NCBI GenBank assembly: GCA_910577645.1
Contig: CAJTOL010000004.1
Span: 124,001 to 188,000 of the forward strand
Direction of reading: 5' to 3'
Length of the DNA stretch: 64,000 nucleotides
DNA from: an uncultured Lachnospiraceae bacterium
GTDB taxonomy: Bacteria; Bacillota; Clostridia; Lachnospirales; Lachnospiraceae
Positions 32,798 to 42,299 of this stretch are shown here, in pieces. A program made the position numbers and the translations under genes. Position 1 is the first letter of the stretch, and the number at the start of each line of letters is the position of its first letter. Below the pieces are notes generated by a model. It worked only from the letters and a program-made list of their open reading frames with translations, did no database searches and was not told the origin of the DNA.

Positions 32798-35039
32798 TTC
32801 TTTCCTCCATTGACTGCTTCATTTTCTCCACTTCCATACCGGCCAGCATCACAATGCCGGTGCCGTGGGTATCGTTTTTATTCCAGCTTAACTCATTGGC
32901 GTAGTATTCTTTGCTGAAAGAGTAACCGGAACCGCGGCACACGCCGTAAATATTCCCTTTCCAGTCAATGGCTTTCTCACAGAGTCCCTGCCAGCCTTTC
33001 ACTGCCCCGGCTGCATAAAGACTTTTTTCTTCCAGCCACCCATAGCGGACGCCTCTGGCAAATCCGTAGATAAACATGGCGGTGCAGGACGTCTCCTCAT
33101 AAGAATCCGGAACTGTTAAAACCTGATGCCACATCCCCTCCTCTCCCTGAAGCTTTAAATACCCCTGGCACAGGGTCCGGAAAATAGAAAGAATCTCTTC
33201 CCGTTCCGGATCCGTCTCCTTCATCACTGCCAGAAGCTCTGTCAGGGAAAACAGAACCCAGCCGTTTCCTCTGCCCCAGGGCACCTCTGTCTGTACCTGA
33301 AAATGGGTGTCATAAATGTGGGACATAATCTGAACCCCGGGCATATATAAATACCGGAAAAAGCCCCTGGCCTGCCGCGCCGCGTCACGCAGGAAAGAAA
33401 TATCCCCGCTCCTCTCATAATAACGGCATAAAAAGGGGATGCTCATATACATGTCATCCGCCCACATGGTTTCATTCATAACCGGCAGATAGGAATGGTT
33501 CCTGTAAAATGTACCGTCCTCCAGGCGCTGCTGGCCATGTTTCACATAGGCTGCCACCATACTCCCGATCTTCTCTCCATCCGGAATTTCATGATCCTTC
33601 ATCACTTCCAGCATGGCAGAAGCAAAAGAACCGCAGTCATCCAGGCTGTCAATGGTGGTCAGCTGGTTGTGAAACGGCGCGGCCCCGTAAAAGGACTGAT
33701 CCCAGAGGCAGTAATCGTAAAATCCGGCGCATTTCTTCATATGGCCTTCCACATAGGACAAAATGGCCGGATCCTCCAGCAAACGGCCTCCCTGGATCAT
33801 GCCGTAAAGGGTAACGCCTAACGGATAGTTCCATTCTCCATAAAGAACTCCTTCATTAAACGGCCGAAGATATACATCCGGCATATCCGCCCTCCAGAAA
33901 GACATTCCTTTCTGGGTAAGAAAGGGCTTCCGGAACGTCAGCATTTCCTCTATATCCAGTTCCTGTTCCCAATGAAAAGGCCCTGCGTACAGCCAGGAAA
34001 GTTCCCTTCCCTCCGCCAATGCCGCCGGGCACCTTACCGGAAGGATTTCCCCGGATTCCTTTATGGATACAGACAGTTCCGTTTCCCCGCCTTCAAGGGC
34101 GATTATATGGCTGCCGCCGCTAAGCCTTACCTCCCGCTGCCATCGGCCTTCTGCTTTCCCCAGGCTCATGCCGTCCACCCACAGAATTCCTTCCGGATTG
34201 CCCCATCCGTTTCCATCCTCCTGTCCTTTCACCTCTCCGGAAAATAAAAGGGTTTCCGGAACCGGCAGGAAAATCTTCCCGGCACTTACCATTTTCCTCC
34301 TGATTTCCTGATCTGCTCTCCCCTGCCTGTCCTGACAGCCCTTTTCTTTCCCGTCCCCGGTCTCTTTTCTATCCCCGAAAAGCCGCTCCATCACCGATTC
34401 CGGCCTGTCCTCCTTCCAGGAAATTTCCGGATACCAGTGGATGTTACTCTTCTCTTCCCCTTCTGAAAGCTCTGGAATCCGTTCTACAGGCTTTTTATAT
34501 GGCCTGCTGTACACAAAGCCGCTCATTCCCTGATGTTCTCTGTCCGGGCTGAAAAACTGGATTCTCCTCCCTTTATAAGAGTTGCTGCCTATCCGGAACC
34601 CGCATCCCAAAGGTGTGGAAACGCACTGGAAAAACAGGCTGTTTTCCCCTCCTTTTAGATCCAGGCAGATATGGGAAACCTGATCTGCAAACCGTTCCTG
34701 TACATGGCTGGTGCAAAAAGAAAGCACGCCGTTGACCCAGATCTTTACCGGCCCAAATGCGCTGAAGCGGAAGGAAAAAGGCCCTGCCTGGGCCGGTTTC
34801 AGCTTGGCCCAGGCGTATATATACTGTTCCGGCAAAAGCTCCAGAAACTTTTCATGGAGGGCTATTTCCTCCATATAATCTTCTGAAATGGGAAAATTAT
34901 CTTTACTCCTTAAATAATAGGTTACAGGAACCGGCGGATTGTCTGCCATAAACCGGGTTGCAATGATTTTCAGCACGGTCTTTGGCTCACCGCCTGCCCT
35001 GGCCCCCATTCCCTCTTCTCTTGGGAAATACTCGTTCAT
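32781..35039 (-). CDS. GH105-type unsaturated glycuronyl hydrolase with large N-terminal domain
   Basis: A 752-residue protein. The C-terminal part (about 385-740) is an (alpha/alpha)6 barrel of the GH88/GH105 type, which removes unsaturated galacturonyl residues left by lyases. Key phrases are TIDSLDDCGSFASAM, MNETMWADDMYMSIPFL with the catalytic aspartate pair, and WGRGNGWVLFSLTEL. Simple GH105 enzymes such as YteR have about 370 residues. The extra N-terminal ~380 residues look beta-rich (for example FSFRFSAFGPVKIWVNGVLS) and may be sugar-binding or structural modules. No signal peptide is seen. It lies three bases after the GH106-like gene. Confidence 0.85.
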   Translation of the reverse strand: MNEYFPREEGMGARAGGEPKTVLKIIATRFMADNPPVPVTYYLRSKDNFPISEDYMEEIALHEKFLELLPEQYIYAWAKLKPAQAGPFSFRFSAFGPVKIWVNGVLSFCTSHVQERFADQVSHICLDLKGGENSLFFQCVSTPLGCGFRIGSNSYKGRRIQFFSPDREHQGMSGFVYSRPYKKPVERIPELSEGEEKSNIHWYPEISWKEDRPESVMERLFGDRKETGDGKEKGCQDRQGRADQEIRRKMVSAGKIFLPVPETLLFSGEVKGQEDGNGWGNPEGILWVDGMSLGKAEGRWQREVRLSGGSHIIALEGGETELSVSIKESGEILPVRCPAALAEGRELSWLYAGPFHWEQELDIEEMLTFRKPFLTQKGMSFWRADMPDVYLRPFNEGVLYGEWNYPLGVTLYGMIQGGRLLEDPAILSYVEGHMKKCAGFYDYCLWDQSFYGAAPFHNQLTTIDSLDDCGSFASAMLEVMKDHEIPDGEKIGSMVAAYVKHGQQRLEDGTFYRNHSYLPVMNETMWADDMYMSIPFLCRYYERSGDISFLRDAARQARGFFRYLYMPGVQIMSHIYDTHFQVQTEVPWGRGNGWVLFSLTELLAVMKETDPEREEILSIFRTLCQGYLKLQGEEGMWHQVLTVPDSYEETSCTAMFIYGFARGVRYGWLEEKSLYAAGAVKGWQGLCEKAIDWKGNIYGVCRGSGYSFSKEYYANELSWNKNDTHGTGIVMLAGMEVEKMKQSMEERNGTDF

Positions 35040-35041
35040 CC

Positions 35042-38000
35042 TTATTCTCCTTTTTCCGGCATAATGGCAAACAGCTGATGGCTGTCATAGTCAAAATAAG
35101 TTCCGTCCAGCATATTGGCCAAAGTATTGGTGATAACAACACGAATCTGATTCCCTTCTTCCTTCAGAAGGTCTTTGGGGCAGTCCCAGACATAGGGGGC
35201 ATAGGCTTTCACCCCCAGACTGGTTCCATTTACCGTAATTTGGATACAGTCATAAGACGGAACCTTTTGATCCAGACGGACTGCCGCAGCTTTTCCCAAA
35301 AGTCCTTCCGCTCCCATTTCTTTTAAGCTCATGGTACGTTCATATTCCATAGAACCGCTGTAAAAGGGGAATCCCCTGCACCAGTGTCCGTCTGGATTTC
35401 CATATTCCGGCTGGCCGGTTAATACAAACATCCCGTCTCTCTGTTCCACTCCAAAGCTGCCCTGGAGATACACCGGATCCCGCAGGCCGTCCTCATCTTT
35501 TTCTATGGTCATTTCAAATATAATCTGATTTTTTCCCTTTCTTACCAGATGTCCGATTGAAAGGGATTGATTGTTCTGATCATTTATCCGGATTGGCTTC
35601 CACTGGCTCAGATCCACCGGACGGCCGTTGATCCGGATCCCATATGGGCCTGCCGCCGTCTCCCGATCCATAAAAAGGCACAGGTCTTTCGGGACTTCCT
35701 CTGCCAGGAAGGAAATGCCGTACCAGCAGGAAATAGGGTAAGCAGGTTTTATCTTCTTTGGCGTTCCAAACTCTCCGGAAAACCGCAGCAGATCTTTTTC
35801 CAGAAGCTTTAAGGAATCACACTGCTCAATAAAAGGTTTTGTATCGGTAAGTTTCCAGTTTTCTCTATCCAATGACATCTCCACAGTCCCAAACCGGCAG
35901 ATATTTTTCCCCTCCGGCCGGATCTTCCACTGCCCCCGGGCAGGAATCCGGATTTCCCGCCAATGTTCCGGCGGTTCCGGTTTCCGGGAAGTTTCTGACC
36001 GGCAGAGTTTGATCCACTGGCTTTCAAAGCCTTCCAGCTCCAGGATCACCCTTCCTTCTGATACCGGGATCCGGTTTTGTTCTCCCGTCTCCAGATTATA
36101 TCGGGTTGCCTCAACGGCTCCTTCCCCACAGTTCCATACAAATTCTGCCGTGGCCGGGCCCTTTCCCTGATTAGCGGCAAAGCAGTAAAAGCTTCCCTCT
36201 TCGTCCCTGCGGACACAGCCTATCACCTCTTTGGGATTTCCCTCTGTTACCCGGCAGGCAATCGGTTCCTCTATATGTTCCCGGCACAGGCGGATCAGTT
36301 CCTCTTCCTTTAATTCCGGAAGGAAGAAGGCAGACTCTGCTTCAAACATCTGTTTCCACGCGGTTTCTGTCTCTTCATCCCTTTCTTCCCGGTCTATGGA
36401 ACGGTCCGGAAGGGTTTCTATGCCAATGACGCAGCCCCCCTGGGCGGTAAACTCCTCCAGCCTTTTTCTGGTTTCCCCTTCCATGCAGAAGCAAGGCGGG
36501 ATCACCACTACAGAATAGCAGGCCTTTCCTATCCGGATCCTTCCCCCGGAAATCTCTGCTGCCTCCAAAAGCTCCAGATCCAGATGATCGTAATCCATCT
36601 GATGGAAAAGAATGGTTTTGCAGACCTTCACCCACCTTTCCCGGATCCTGTGGCAGGCAGCCTTTTCCTCCCCGGACTCTCCCTCATAAGAAAACCCATG
36701 GAAGGGGTTTCCAAGGCTGGTCCACAGCGACGCAACCGGATCCAGAACCGCTATCTCTGTCTGAGCCTCTGTGCCGGTTACCAGAACCCCCATTCTTCCC
36801 ACATAATCAGCCAGCTTCCGGTAATGCTTCCAGTAAGGATTCTGTAAAAACTGGGAAGGCGGTGCATCATGCTTGGTAATGTCCTGGATGGTGTAATAAA
36901 AGGCATGAAAATTATAAAGGTTGATCCCGCTGCTTCCCAGGCGGTCAATCATCCACTTGGCATCCTGGAGAGTCATGGTCCAGCCTACGCTGTGGAAGCT
37001 TTCAATCATGGCATATTCCTTTCCCAGCTGTCTGGCCAGGGAGCTGACTGCCTTGGCATTGCTCCTGTAGTTGGGAATATACTGGTCATAGAGCCATTCC
37101 AGGGACTTTCCCAGCTTTTCATGGGCCGTATCCCCCCCTGGAATGTCGCTGTAGCGCTGGGTGCTGTGGCGCATGGACGGGACTTCCGTCGCATAGGAAA
37201 GGCGGTTATCCCTGCACCACTCCCCTACCTGTTTGTGGTAGCTGGAGCGGAACAGGGCGTGGGCAGTTTCATACAGATCGTACCGCACCTTCCTGGCATT
37301 TTCCACGGACAGGTCATGAAGGGCGGGAAGATGTTCCAAAACAGAATATCCATGGCGTTTCTCAAACTCTTCCGGTATCAGCCTTGACCATGGAATGGGG
37401 CTTAAGAGCCCTACTTCATCGGAAAACATCCCGTGTACCGTAATGCCAAACTGCTCTCCCACCGCTCTCCTGTAACATTCATGGGTGGTGGCAAGGAAGG
37501 TTTTTACCGCTTCCTTATTACACGGATCGAAAAACCCTCCGTAATACTTAAAATCCCCCATAGCCTCTTCCAGATAAAGCTCCACTCTCCAGCTCCCTTC
37601 CTCCAGCCGCGGAAGCTTTCCTTTTAAGATTTTTGTGGGGCCATAGGAAAAGAATCGTTTATTGTTGTATCTGGTCAGGCCGGTCTGCTGATAAATCTTC
37701 TCTTTCTGAAGATTTCCCACCCAGTCTTTTAAATCAACCGCCTGTTCCCAGCAGGTAACGCCTTTCTTATCCACAGGATACGCCTTGGCAAACAGGATCC
37801 TGCTCCAGCCCAGATCCTCTGCCAGGCTCTCCCCCCCGGCCACATCCAGCCGTTTATGGCAAAGCCGCATATGTTCTGCTTCCGGATGCTCTAAAAGGAC
37901 TTCTCCGCCGCTCATACCGCTGGGATAAGGGTATTCGTCATAGAGCCAGGCCTCCAGGCCCTGATTTTTTGCCTCCCTGCAGGCAAATTGTATCAGCTCA

Positions 38001-38191
38001 AACCATTCTTTGGAAAGATAGGGAACCGTCATTCCCTGCCTTGCACAGATAAACATACCGCCAAGGCCTTTCTCCCCCATCTCCCTGATTTGGAGGCAGA
38101 TCTCTTCTTTTGTCATCTCCCCGTTCCAAAACCAGAAGGGCTTAATCCGGTATTTTGCCGGCGGATTCTGAAACTCCCTCATCGATACCAT
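35042..38191 (-). CDS. GH106-like glycoside hydrolase (putative alpha-L-rhamnosidase)
   Basis: A 1049-residue cytoplasmic-type protein. The N-terminus has the family phrase KPFWFWNGEMTKEEICLQI, then GLGGMFICARQGMTVPYLS and GLEAWLYDEYPYPSGMSGGE, typical of large GH106-related proteins. The C-terminal third is beta-rich and contains galactose-binding-like stretches such as LCLFMDRETAAGPYGIRING. With the GH28 and GH105 genes this points to rhamnogalacturonan side-chain or backbone breakdown. The ATG at 38191 has AGGAGG eight bases upstream. Rhamnosidase activity is inferred from family and context. Confidence 0.78.
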   Translation of the reverse strand: MVSMREFQNPPAKYRIKPFWFWNGEMTKEEICLQIREMGEKGLGGMFICARQGMTVPYLSKEWFELIQFACREAKNQGLEAWLYDEYPYPSGMSGGEVLLEHPEAEHMRLCHKRLDVAGGESLAEDLGWSRILFAKAYPVDKKGVTCWEQAVDLKDWVGNLQKEKIYQQTGLTRYNNKRFFSYGPTKILKGKLPRLEEGSWRVELYLEEAMGDFKYYGGFFDPCNKEAVKTFLATTHECYRRAVGEQFGITVHGMFSDEVGLLSPIPWSRLIPEEFEKRHGYSVLEHLPALHDLSVENARKVRYDLYETAHALFRSSYHKQVGEWCRDNRLSYATEVPSMRHSTQRYSDIPGGDTAHEKLGKSLEWLYDQYIPNYRSNAKAVSSLARQLGKEYAMIESFHSVGWTMTLQDAKWMIDRLGSSGINLYNFHAFYYTIQDITKHDAPPSQFLQNPYWKHYRKLADYVGRMGVLVTGTEAQTEIAVLDPVASLWTSLGNPFHGFSYEGESGEEKAACHRIRERWVKVCKTILFHQMDYDHLDLELLEAAEISGGRIRIGKACYSVVVIPPCFCMEGETRKRLEEFTAQGGCVIGIETLPDRSIDREERDEETETAWKQMFEAESAFFLPELKEEELIRLCREHIEEPIACRVTEGNPKEVIGCVRRDEEGSFYCFAANQGKGPATAEFVWNCGEGAVEATRYNLETGEQNRIPVSEGRVILELEGFESQWIKLCRSETSRKPEPPEHWREIRIPARGQWKIRPEGKNICRFGTVEMSLDRENWKLTDTKPFIEQCDSLKLLEKDLLRFSGEFGTPKKIKPAYPISCWYGISFLAEEVPKDLCLFMDRETAAGPYGIRINGRPVDLSQWKPIRINDQNNQSLSIGHLVRKGKNQIIFEMTIEKDEDGLRDPVYLQGSFGVEQRDGMFVLTGQPEYGNPDGHWCRGFPFYSGSMEYERTMSLKEMGAEGLLGKAAAVRLDQKVPSYDCIQITVNGTSLGVKAYAPYVWDCPKDLLKEEGNQIRVVITNTLANMLDGTYFDYDSHQLFAIMPEKGE

Positions 38192-38223
38192 TCTCTCTGC
38201 CTCCTAATCTGCAAAGAATTTTG

Positions 38224-39759
38224 CTATTTCTCTAATTTTGCATATGCGGCATTTACTTCCTCAATCACCTTGTCGCCGCCGCTTCTGGACCACAAATCCC
38301 ACTGAGCCTTTAACTGTTCTTCATCAATCTGGCCTACAATAAACTGGATTCTTGCATCCTCAATGATCTTGTCCAGGGCTACTCCGTTTCTGGTATACTC
38401 CTGGGAATCACCCAGAACGCCTGCCGCCGGGTCAGAAATTGCATACTGTTCATTGGCTGCGATGGTTTCCTGCTGCTTGTAGTAGAACTCACTTTCATTT
38501 AACGTTACATAGGGATCCATGTTTGGGGGATACTCGGTGTAAGAAACCAGCTGGTTCATTGCCTGGAACTCCTGTTTCAGGGTAGAATCCCCGGTTCTGG
38601 TCAGCTTGCCGTCGGATTCTAAGGTGTAATGTTTGCCTTCCAATCCATAGTTGGCCAGGGTCAGCATCTCTTCGTCGTTCATCTTATCCAGGAATTCCAG
38701 GCACTTACGAACTTCTTCCTCCGTCTTTGCAGCCTTGGTAATTACAAAGAATCCCTGGCATCCCAAAGTAGCCATAGTCCGGGGCTCAGAATTTTCCTCC
38801 TTCTTTACTGCGCCTACAAAATCAATTTCCGGTCCTTCAATTCCCTGGCTCATATAGTAGTCGGCAACCCGGCGGCCATCGTCAATGGTGTCAACCAGCA
38901 TACCGGCTTTCTGGGTCTTTAAATCATCTGTCTTGGTCGCCGCGTCTCTGGTGGGGAAATCTTTCTTAATAATGCCTTCTTCGCACAGCTTTCTTAACCA
39001 CCGCAGGCACTCCAAATACTCTTCTGTCTGGTGATCCGGAATCAGCTTTCCGTCTGCCTCTCCCCAGCCGTTGGGCGCGCCGAACCAGGTCTGAATAATA
39101 TCTAAGGGAGCGGTGTACTTTGTGAGAGCAAGGCCGTATGTATCGTCCTTTCCGTTTCCGTCCGGATCTTCGTATGTAAATGCATACAGCATATCGTAAA
39201 TATCGTCAATGGTTTCCGGCTTTCCCAGCCCCAGCTTGTCCGCCCAGTCTTTTCGGTAAGTCATGCCGTTTCTCCCTAAAGCGCGGCCTCTGTAAATGCC
39301 GTACAGTTTTCCGTCGATTCGGATGTTGTCATTAACGGCTGCTTTAGAATTTTTTAAGTGAGGGAATTCCTGAAGCATGGACTCAATATCCCATAATGCC
39401 CCTGCTTTCGCCGCATTGATAATAACCGGGGATTTTGTCTCTGTGGCAAGTATCTGAGGCATGTCATCCCCGCCGCCTGCCAGCACCAGGTTTAATTTGT
39501 CATCGTAGTTGTCTTTCGGCGTCCACATAACATCCAGGTTTACATTGGTGTAATCTTCCACCTTTTTCTCGATTTCTGCGCCCACTTCCCCTTTCATCGG
39601 GTTTCCAAAGTAATCGTAGGTCATGGCCCGCAGGTTATATTTTCCCCCTGCGTCTGTGGCCTCTGTTTTACCCTTTCCGCATCCGGAAAGGCATCCTGCG
39701 GCCGCAGCAGCAGCCAGTCCTAATGTAATGGTCCGTTTCATATACTTTTTGTTTTTCAT
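38224..39759 (-). CDS. ABC transporter substrate-binding lipoprotein (LplA/YtcQ-like)
   Basis: A 511-residue extracellular oligosaccharide-binding lipoprotein. The signal peptide ends in lipobox LSGC with cysteine 27. The body has VLAGGGDDMPQILATE, RKDWADKLGLGKPETIDDIY and a DPDGNGKDDTYGL calcium-binding-like loop seen in this family. It starts after GGAGG. With the two permeases it matches the YtcQ-YteP-YtcP type system that imports rhamnogalacturonan oligosaccharides in Bacillus. No ATPase gene is present; MsmX-type sharing is expected. Confidence 0.9.
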   Translation of the reverse strand: MKNKKYMKRTITLGLAAAAAAGCLSGCGKGKTEATDAGGKYNLRAMTYDYFGNPMKGEVGAEIEKKVEDYTNVNLDVMWTPKDNYDDKLNLVLAGGGDDMPQILATETKSPVIINAAKAGALWDIESMLQEFPHLKNSKAAVNDNIRIDGKLYGIYRGRALGRNGMTYRKDWADKLGLGKPETIDDIYDMLYAFTYEDPDGNGKDDTYGLALTKYTAPLDIIQTWFGAPNGWGEADGKLIPDHQTEEYLECLRWLRKLCEEGIIKKDFPTRDAATKTDDLKTQKAGMLVDTIDDGRRVADYYMSQGIEGPEIDFVGAVKKEENSEPRTMATLGCQGFFVITKAAKTEEEVRKCLEFLDKMNDEEMLTLANYGLEGKHYTLESDGKLTRTGDSTLKQEFQAMNQLVSYTEYPPNMDPYVTLNESEFYYKQQETIAANEQYAISDPAAGVLGDSQEYTRNGVALDKIIEDARIQFIVGQIDEEQLKAQWDLWSRSGGDKVIEEVNAAYAKLEK

Positions 39760-39805
39760 GTTTTCCCTCCATATTTAAATTTTAAAAAGAATTGTCAAAC
39801 ACACT

Positions 39806-40720
39806 CTAACCTTTTACTGCGCCTACCATGACGCCCTGTTCAAAGTATTTTTGGACAAACGGGTATACCAGGAGAATGGGAATGGTGGCTGCCACTGTAG
39901 CCGCCATCTTTACCGCCTGTTCCGGAGGAGTCCCCCCCGCCCCAAAATCAATGGAGCTTCCGTCTGCGCTTGCCCCCTGAGCCAGCAGAACGATCTGGCG
40001 CAAAATAATCTGTACCGGGAATTTCTTTGTGCTGTTTAAATAGATTAAGGAATTGAAAAAGTCATTCCAGTGAGATACTGCGTAAAACAGTCCCACAGAC
40101 GCCAGCGCCGGTTTGGACAAGGGAAGGATAATCCTGGTAAAAATCCCCACATCGGAACATCCGTCAATCTTTGCTGCTTCCTCCAGCTCGTGAGGCAGTT
40201 CCTGGAAAAAGTTTTTTACAATAATCAGGTTAAATGCATTTACCGCCCCCGGAAGCATCAGGGCCCAGTAACTGTCCAACAGTCCCAGCCCCTTTACCAC
40301 CAGGTAGTTGGGGATCATACCGCCTGAAAACAGCATGGTAACAATAATCATGTTTAAAATGGTATTTCTGCCCTTTAAGTAACTTTTTGACAGGGGATAG
40401 GCCAGGGTGGTGGTAAATGCCATATTGATGACAGTTCCAACGATCATGATGAAAAAGGAATTTGCCAAACCTCTGAAAATACTGCCGTCTGCTGTAATGT
40501 ATCTATAAGCATTGGTGGAAATGGTGCGGGGGATGATGAAGAACGCCCGCTCCACCAGTTCCTTTTCTGTTGCAAATGATCCTGCAACTACGTAGAGAAA
40601 GGGTACTATGGTCAGCACGCCTGCCAGAATACAGATCGTATATACAAAAACCATTCCCGCTTTCTCAGCCGGACTTAATTGAACGCCCCGGTGTTTCTTT
40701 TTTTCTGCGATTGCCAACAT
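39806..40720 (-). CDS. Carbohydrate ABC permease (LplC/YtcP-like)
   Basis: A 304-residue permease with six predicted helices. The EAA loop is ELEEAAKIDGCSDVGIFTRI followed by ILPLSKPALA. The C-terminus FVQKYFEQGVMVGAVKG is typical. It lies between the binding protein and the other permease, in an operon feeding the GH28/GH105/GH106-like enzymes. Confidence 0.92.
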   Translation of the reverse strand: MLAIAEKKKHRGVQLSPAEKAGMVFVYTICILAGVLTIVPFLYVVAGSFATEKELVERAFFIIPRTISTNAYRYITADGSIFRGLANSFFIMIVGTVINMAFTTTLAYPLSKSYLKGRNTILNMIIVTMLFSGGMIPNYLVVKGLGLLDSYWALMLPGAVNAFNLIIVKNFFQELPHELEEAAKIDGCSDVGIFTRIILPLSKPALASVGLFYAVSHWNDFFNSLIYLNSTKKFPVQIILRQIVLLAQGASADGSSIDFGAGGTPPEQAVKMAATVAATIPILLVYPFVQKYFEQGVMVGAVKG

Positions 40721-40738
40721 TGGTTTTCCCGCCTTTCT

Positions 40739-41671
40739 CTAATATAATCCGGTTTCCCCGCACTTTTTGCAGATCCAGTTGGTGGTTACCACCATTATGG
40801 TTGCAACAACCGATTTAAACATACCCACTGCGGTGCTGTAGGAAAATGCGCCCTGAGTAATCCCAAGGGTATACACATAGGTATCAAACACTTCTGCAAC
40901 TGATGAGTTTAAGGAATTTTTCATTAAGAAAATCTGCTCGAAGCCTGTGTTTAACAAGGTTCCCACCTTCATGATCAGCATAATGATGATGGTGCTCTTA
41001 ATGGCTGGCAGAGTAATATGCCACATCTGGCGAAGTTTACCGGCGCCGTCTACCTGGGCCGCCTCATACAGCTGGGTATCAACTCCGGCCAAAGCCGCCA
41101 GAAAGATAATCATACCCCATCCGGTTTCCTTCCAGATGTTCTGGATTACGATAATCCACCGGAAGTATTTGGGATCCGCCAGAAACTCCAGCTTTTCCCC
41201 TGTCAGGGCGTAAACAATCTGATTGATGATTCCAGACTCCGTATTTAACAGGGTAAAGGTAATACTTGCCACGATTACCATGGAAATAAAGTGGGGAATG
41301 TAAATCATGGTCTGAATGGACTTTTTCACCAATTTGTTCTTAATCTCATTTAAGAGCAGCGCCAGTAAAATAGGCATTGGGAAGAAGAATACCAGGTTTA
41401 AAATGGAGATGGAGAAGGTATTGACCAGAAGCATTTTAAAATCCGGATTCATAAAGAAGGTTTTAAAATTTTCCAGCCCCACCCACTCGCTTTCCAGGAT
41501 TCCCAGGTACGGGCTGTAGTTCTGGAAGGAAATTACCAGACCTGCCATAGGCACGTACTTGAAAATAATAAAGTAGATGATCCCAGGAAGCATTAACAGA
41601 TACATCCATTTGTGCCGTTTCATGTAGCGGAATAATGGTTCCGTGCTACCGGCACTTTTCACTTTCGCCAT
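40739..41671 (-). CDS. Carbohydrate ABC permease (LplB/YteP-like)
   Basis: A 310-residue permease with six predicted helices. It opens near KRHKWMYLLMLPGIIYFIIF and has the EAA-loop phrase YEAAQVDGAGKLRQMWHITL. It is the first gene of the transporter-hydrolase operon, with GGGAGG seven bases before its ATG. The upstream 628-base region carries a -10 element and an inverted repeat and ends at the AraC regulator. Confidence 0.92.
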   Translation of the reverse strand: MAKVKSAGSTEPLFRYMKRHKWMYLLMLPGIIYFIIFKYVPMAGLVISFQNYSPYLGILESEWVGLENFKTFFMNPDFKMLLVNTFSISILNLVFFFPMPILLALLLNEIKNKLVKKSIQTMIYIPHFISMVIVASITFTLLNTESGIINQIVYALTGEKLEFLADPKYFRWIIVIQNIWKETGWGMIIFLAALAGVDTQLYEAAQVDGAGKLRQMWHITLPAIKSTIIIMLIMKVGTLLNTGFEQIFLMKNSLNSSVAEVFDTYVYTLGITQGAFSYSTAVGMFKSVVATIMVVTTNWICKKCGETGLY

Positions 41672-41748
41672 AAGCGGACCTCCCTTTCGGCATCCTGCCG
41701 TTTGTTTATGGCCCTATCTTAACGCATTTGACATATTTTTCAACAATC

Positions 41749-41868
41749 ATTATATTTACACATTTATATCCAATTTCCCGCCCTTTATTTTGTACATTTT
41801 GCACACTTTTTCAGGAAAATAATCCGTTTCTTGACAGGATTATCCCGGCTTTTTCAGAAACGGATTAT
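41749..41868 (-). promoter_or_regulatory. Promoter -10 and inverted-repeat candidate operator of the transporter operon
   Basis: On the minus strand a perfect TATAAT (41754-41749) lacks a good -35, which suits an activator-dependent promoter. About 65-115 bases upstream is a perfect 13-bp inverted repeat, ATAATCCGTTTCT (41819-41831) and AGAAACGGATTAT (41856-41868). A further GGATTATCC copy lies in the spacer. This is a plausible binding site for the membrane AraC regulator encoded upstream. Confidence 0.5.
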
Positions 41869-41962
41869 CCGCAATTCTCATTTTCTTGCCAGTCTGGCAC
41901 ATCCGGTCCTGCTTATTTTGCCAAATAGCATTAAGGGGATGTTACCTTCACTGGAAAAGGAA

Positions 41963-42005
41963 AATGCCTGGCGAAGCGCAAAATTTTATTGCTTCGTCAG
42001 GCATT
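41963..42005 (-). terminator. 15-bp hairpin in the AraC-permease intergenic region
   Basis: AATGCCTGGCGAAGC (41963-41977) pairs with GCTTCGTCAGGCATT (41991-42005) with one G-U. It probably ends the AraC transcript. A GGGGATGTTACC segment of the recurrent arm family lies just beside it at 41935-41946. Nothing else convincing is seen in 41869-42173. Confidence 0.5.
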
Positions 42006-42173
42006 GATTGCTATGAATTGTCATGCACCTATTCGCTTAGTACGAATCTCTTTATTATGTAATAACCTCTGTAATTTCTTTTCCAAAAATACACTTTCTT
42101 TCCTCTACATTTAATCTATACTTATAAATCTATACAATGCGTCTTTCCCCTCATCACATTCCAGTCCGCAACA

Positions 42174-42299
42174 CTACATCAGAAACTCGTTTGTTTCCAG
42201 GTAGAGTCGAGTGTCCACATCGAGCAATAATTCATATAAATCCATCTCCATAAGATGCTGATACATACTGTTCCACTTCCTCCACCATTTCCCTTCCTG
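42174..42299 (-). other. Open frame directly after the AraC stop codon, possible small protein or gene remnant
   Basis: Immediately after the TGA of the AraC gene the same reading frame stays open for 41 codons. The last part reads like real protein, for example MEMDLYELLLDVDTRLYLET, starting from possible ATGs at 42266, 42251 or 42245. It could be a C-terminal extension separated by a new stop, a ~30-residue small protein, or chance. A GGAGG lies about 12 bases before the first ATG, which is a poor distance. Confidence 0.25.
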
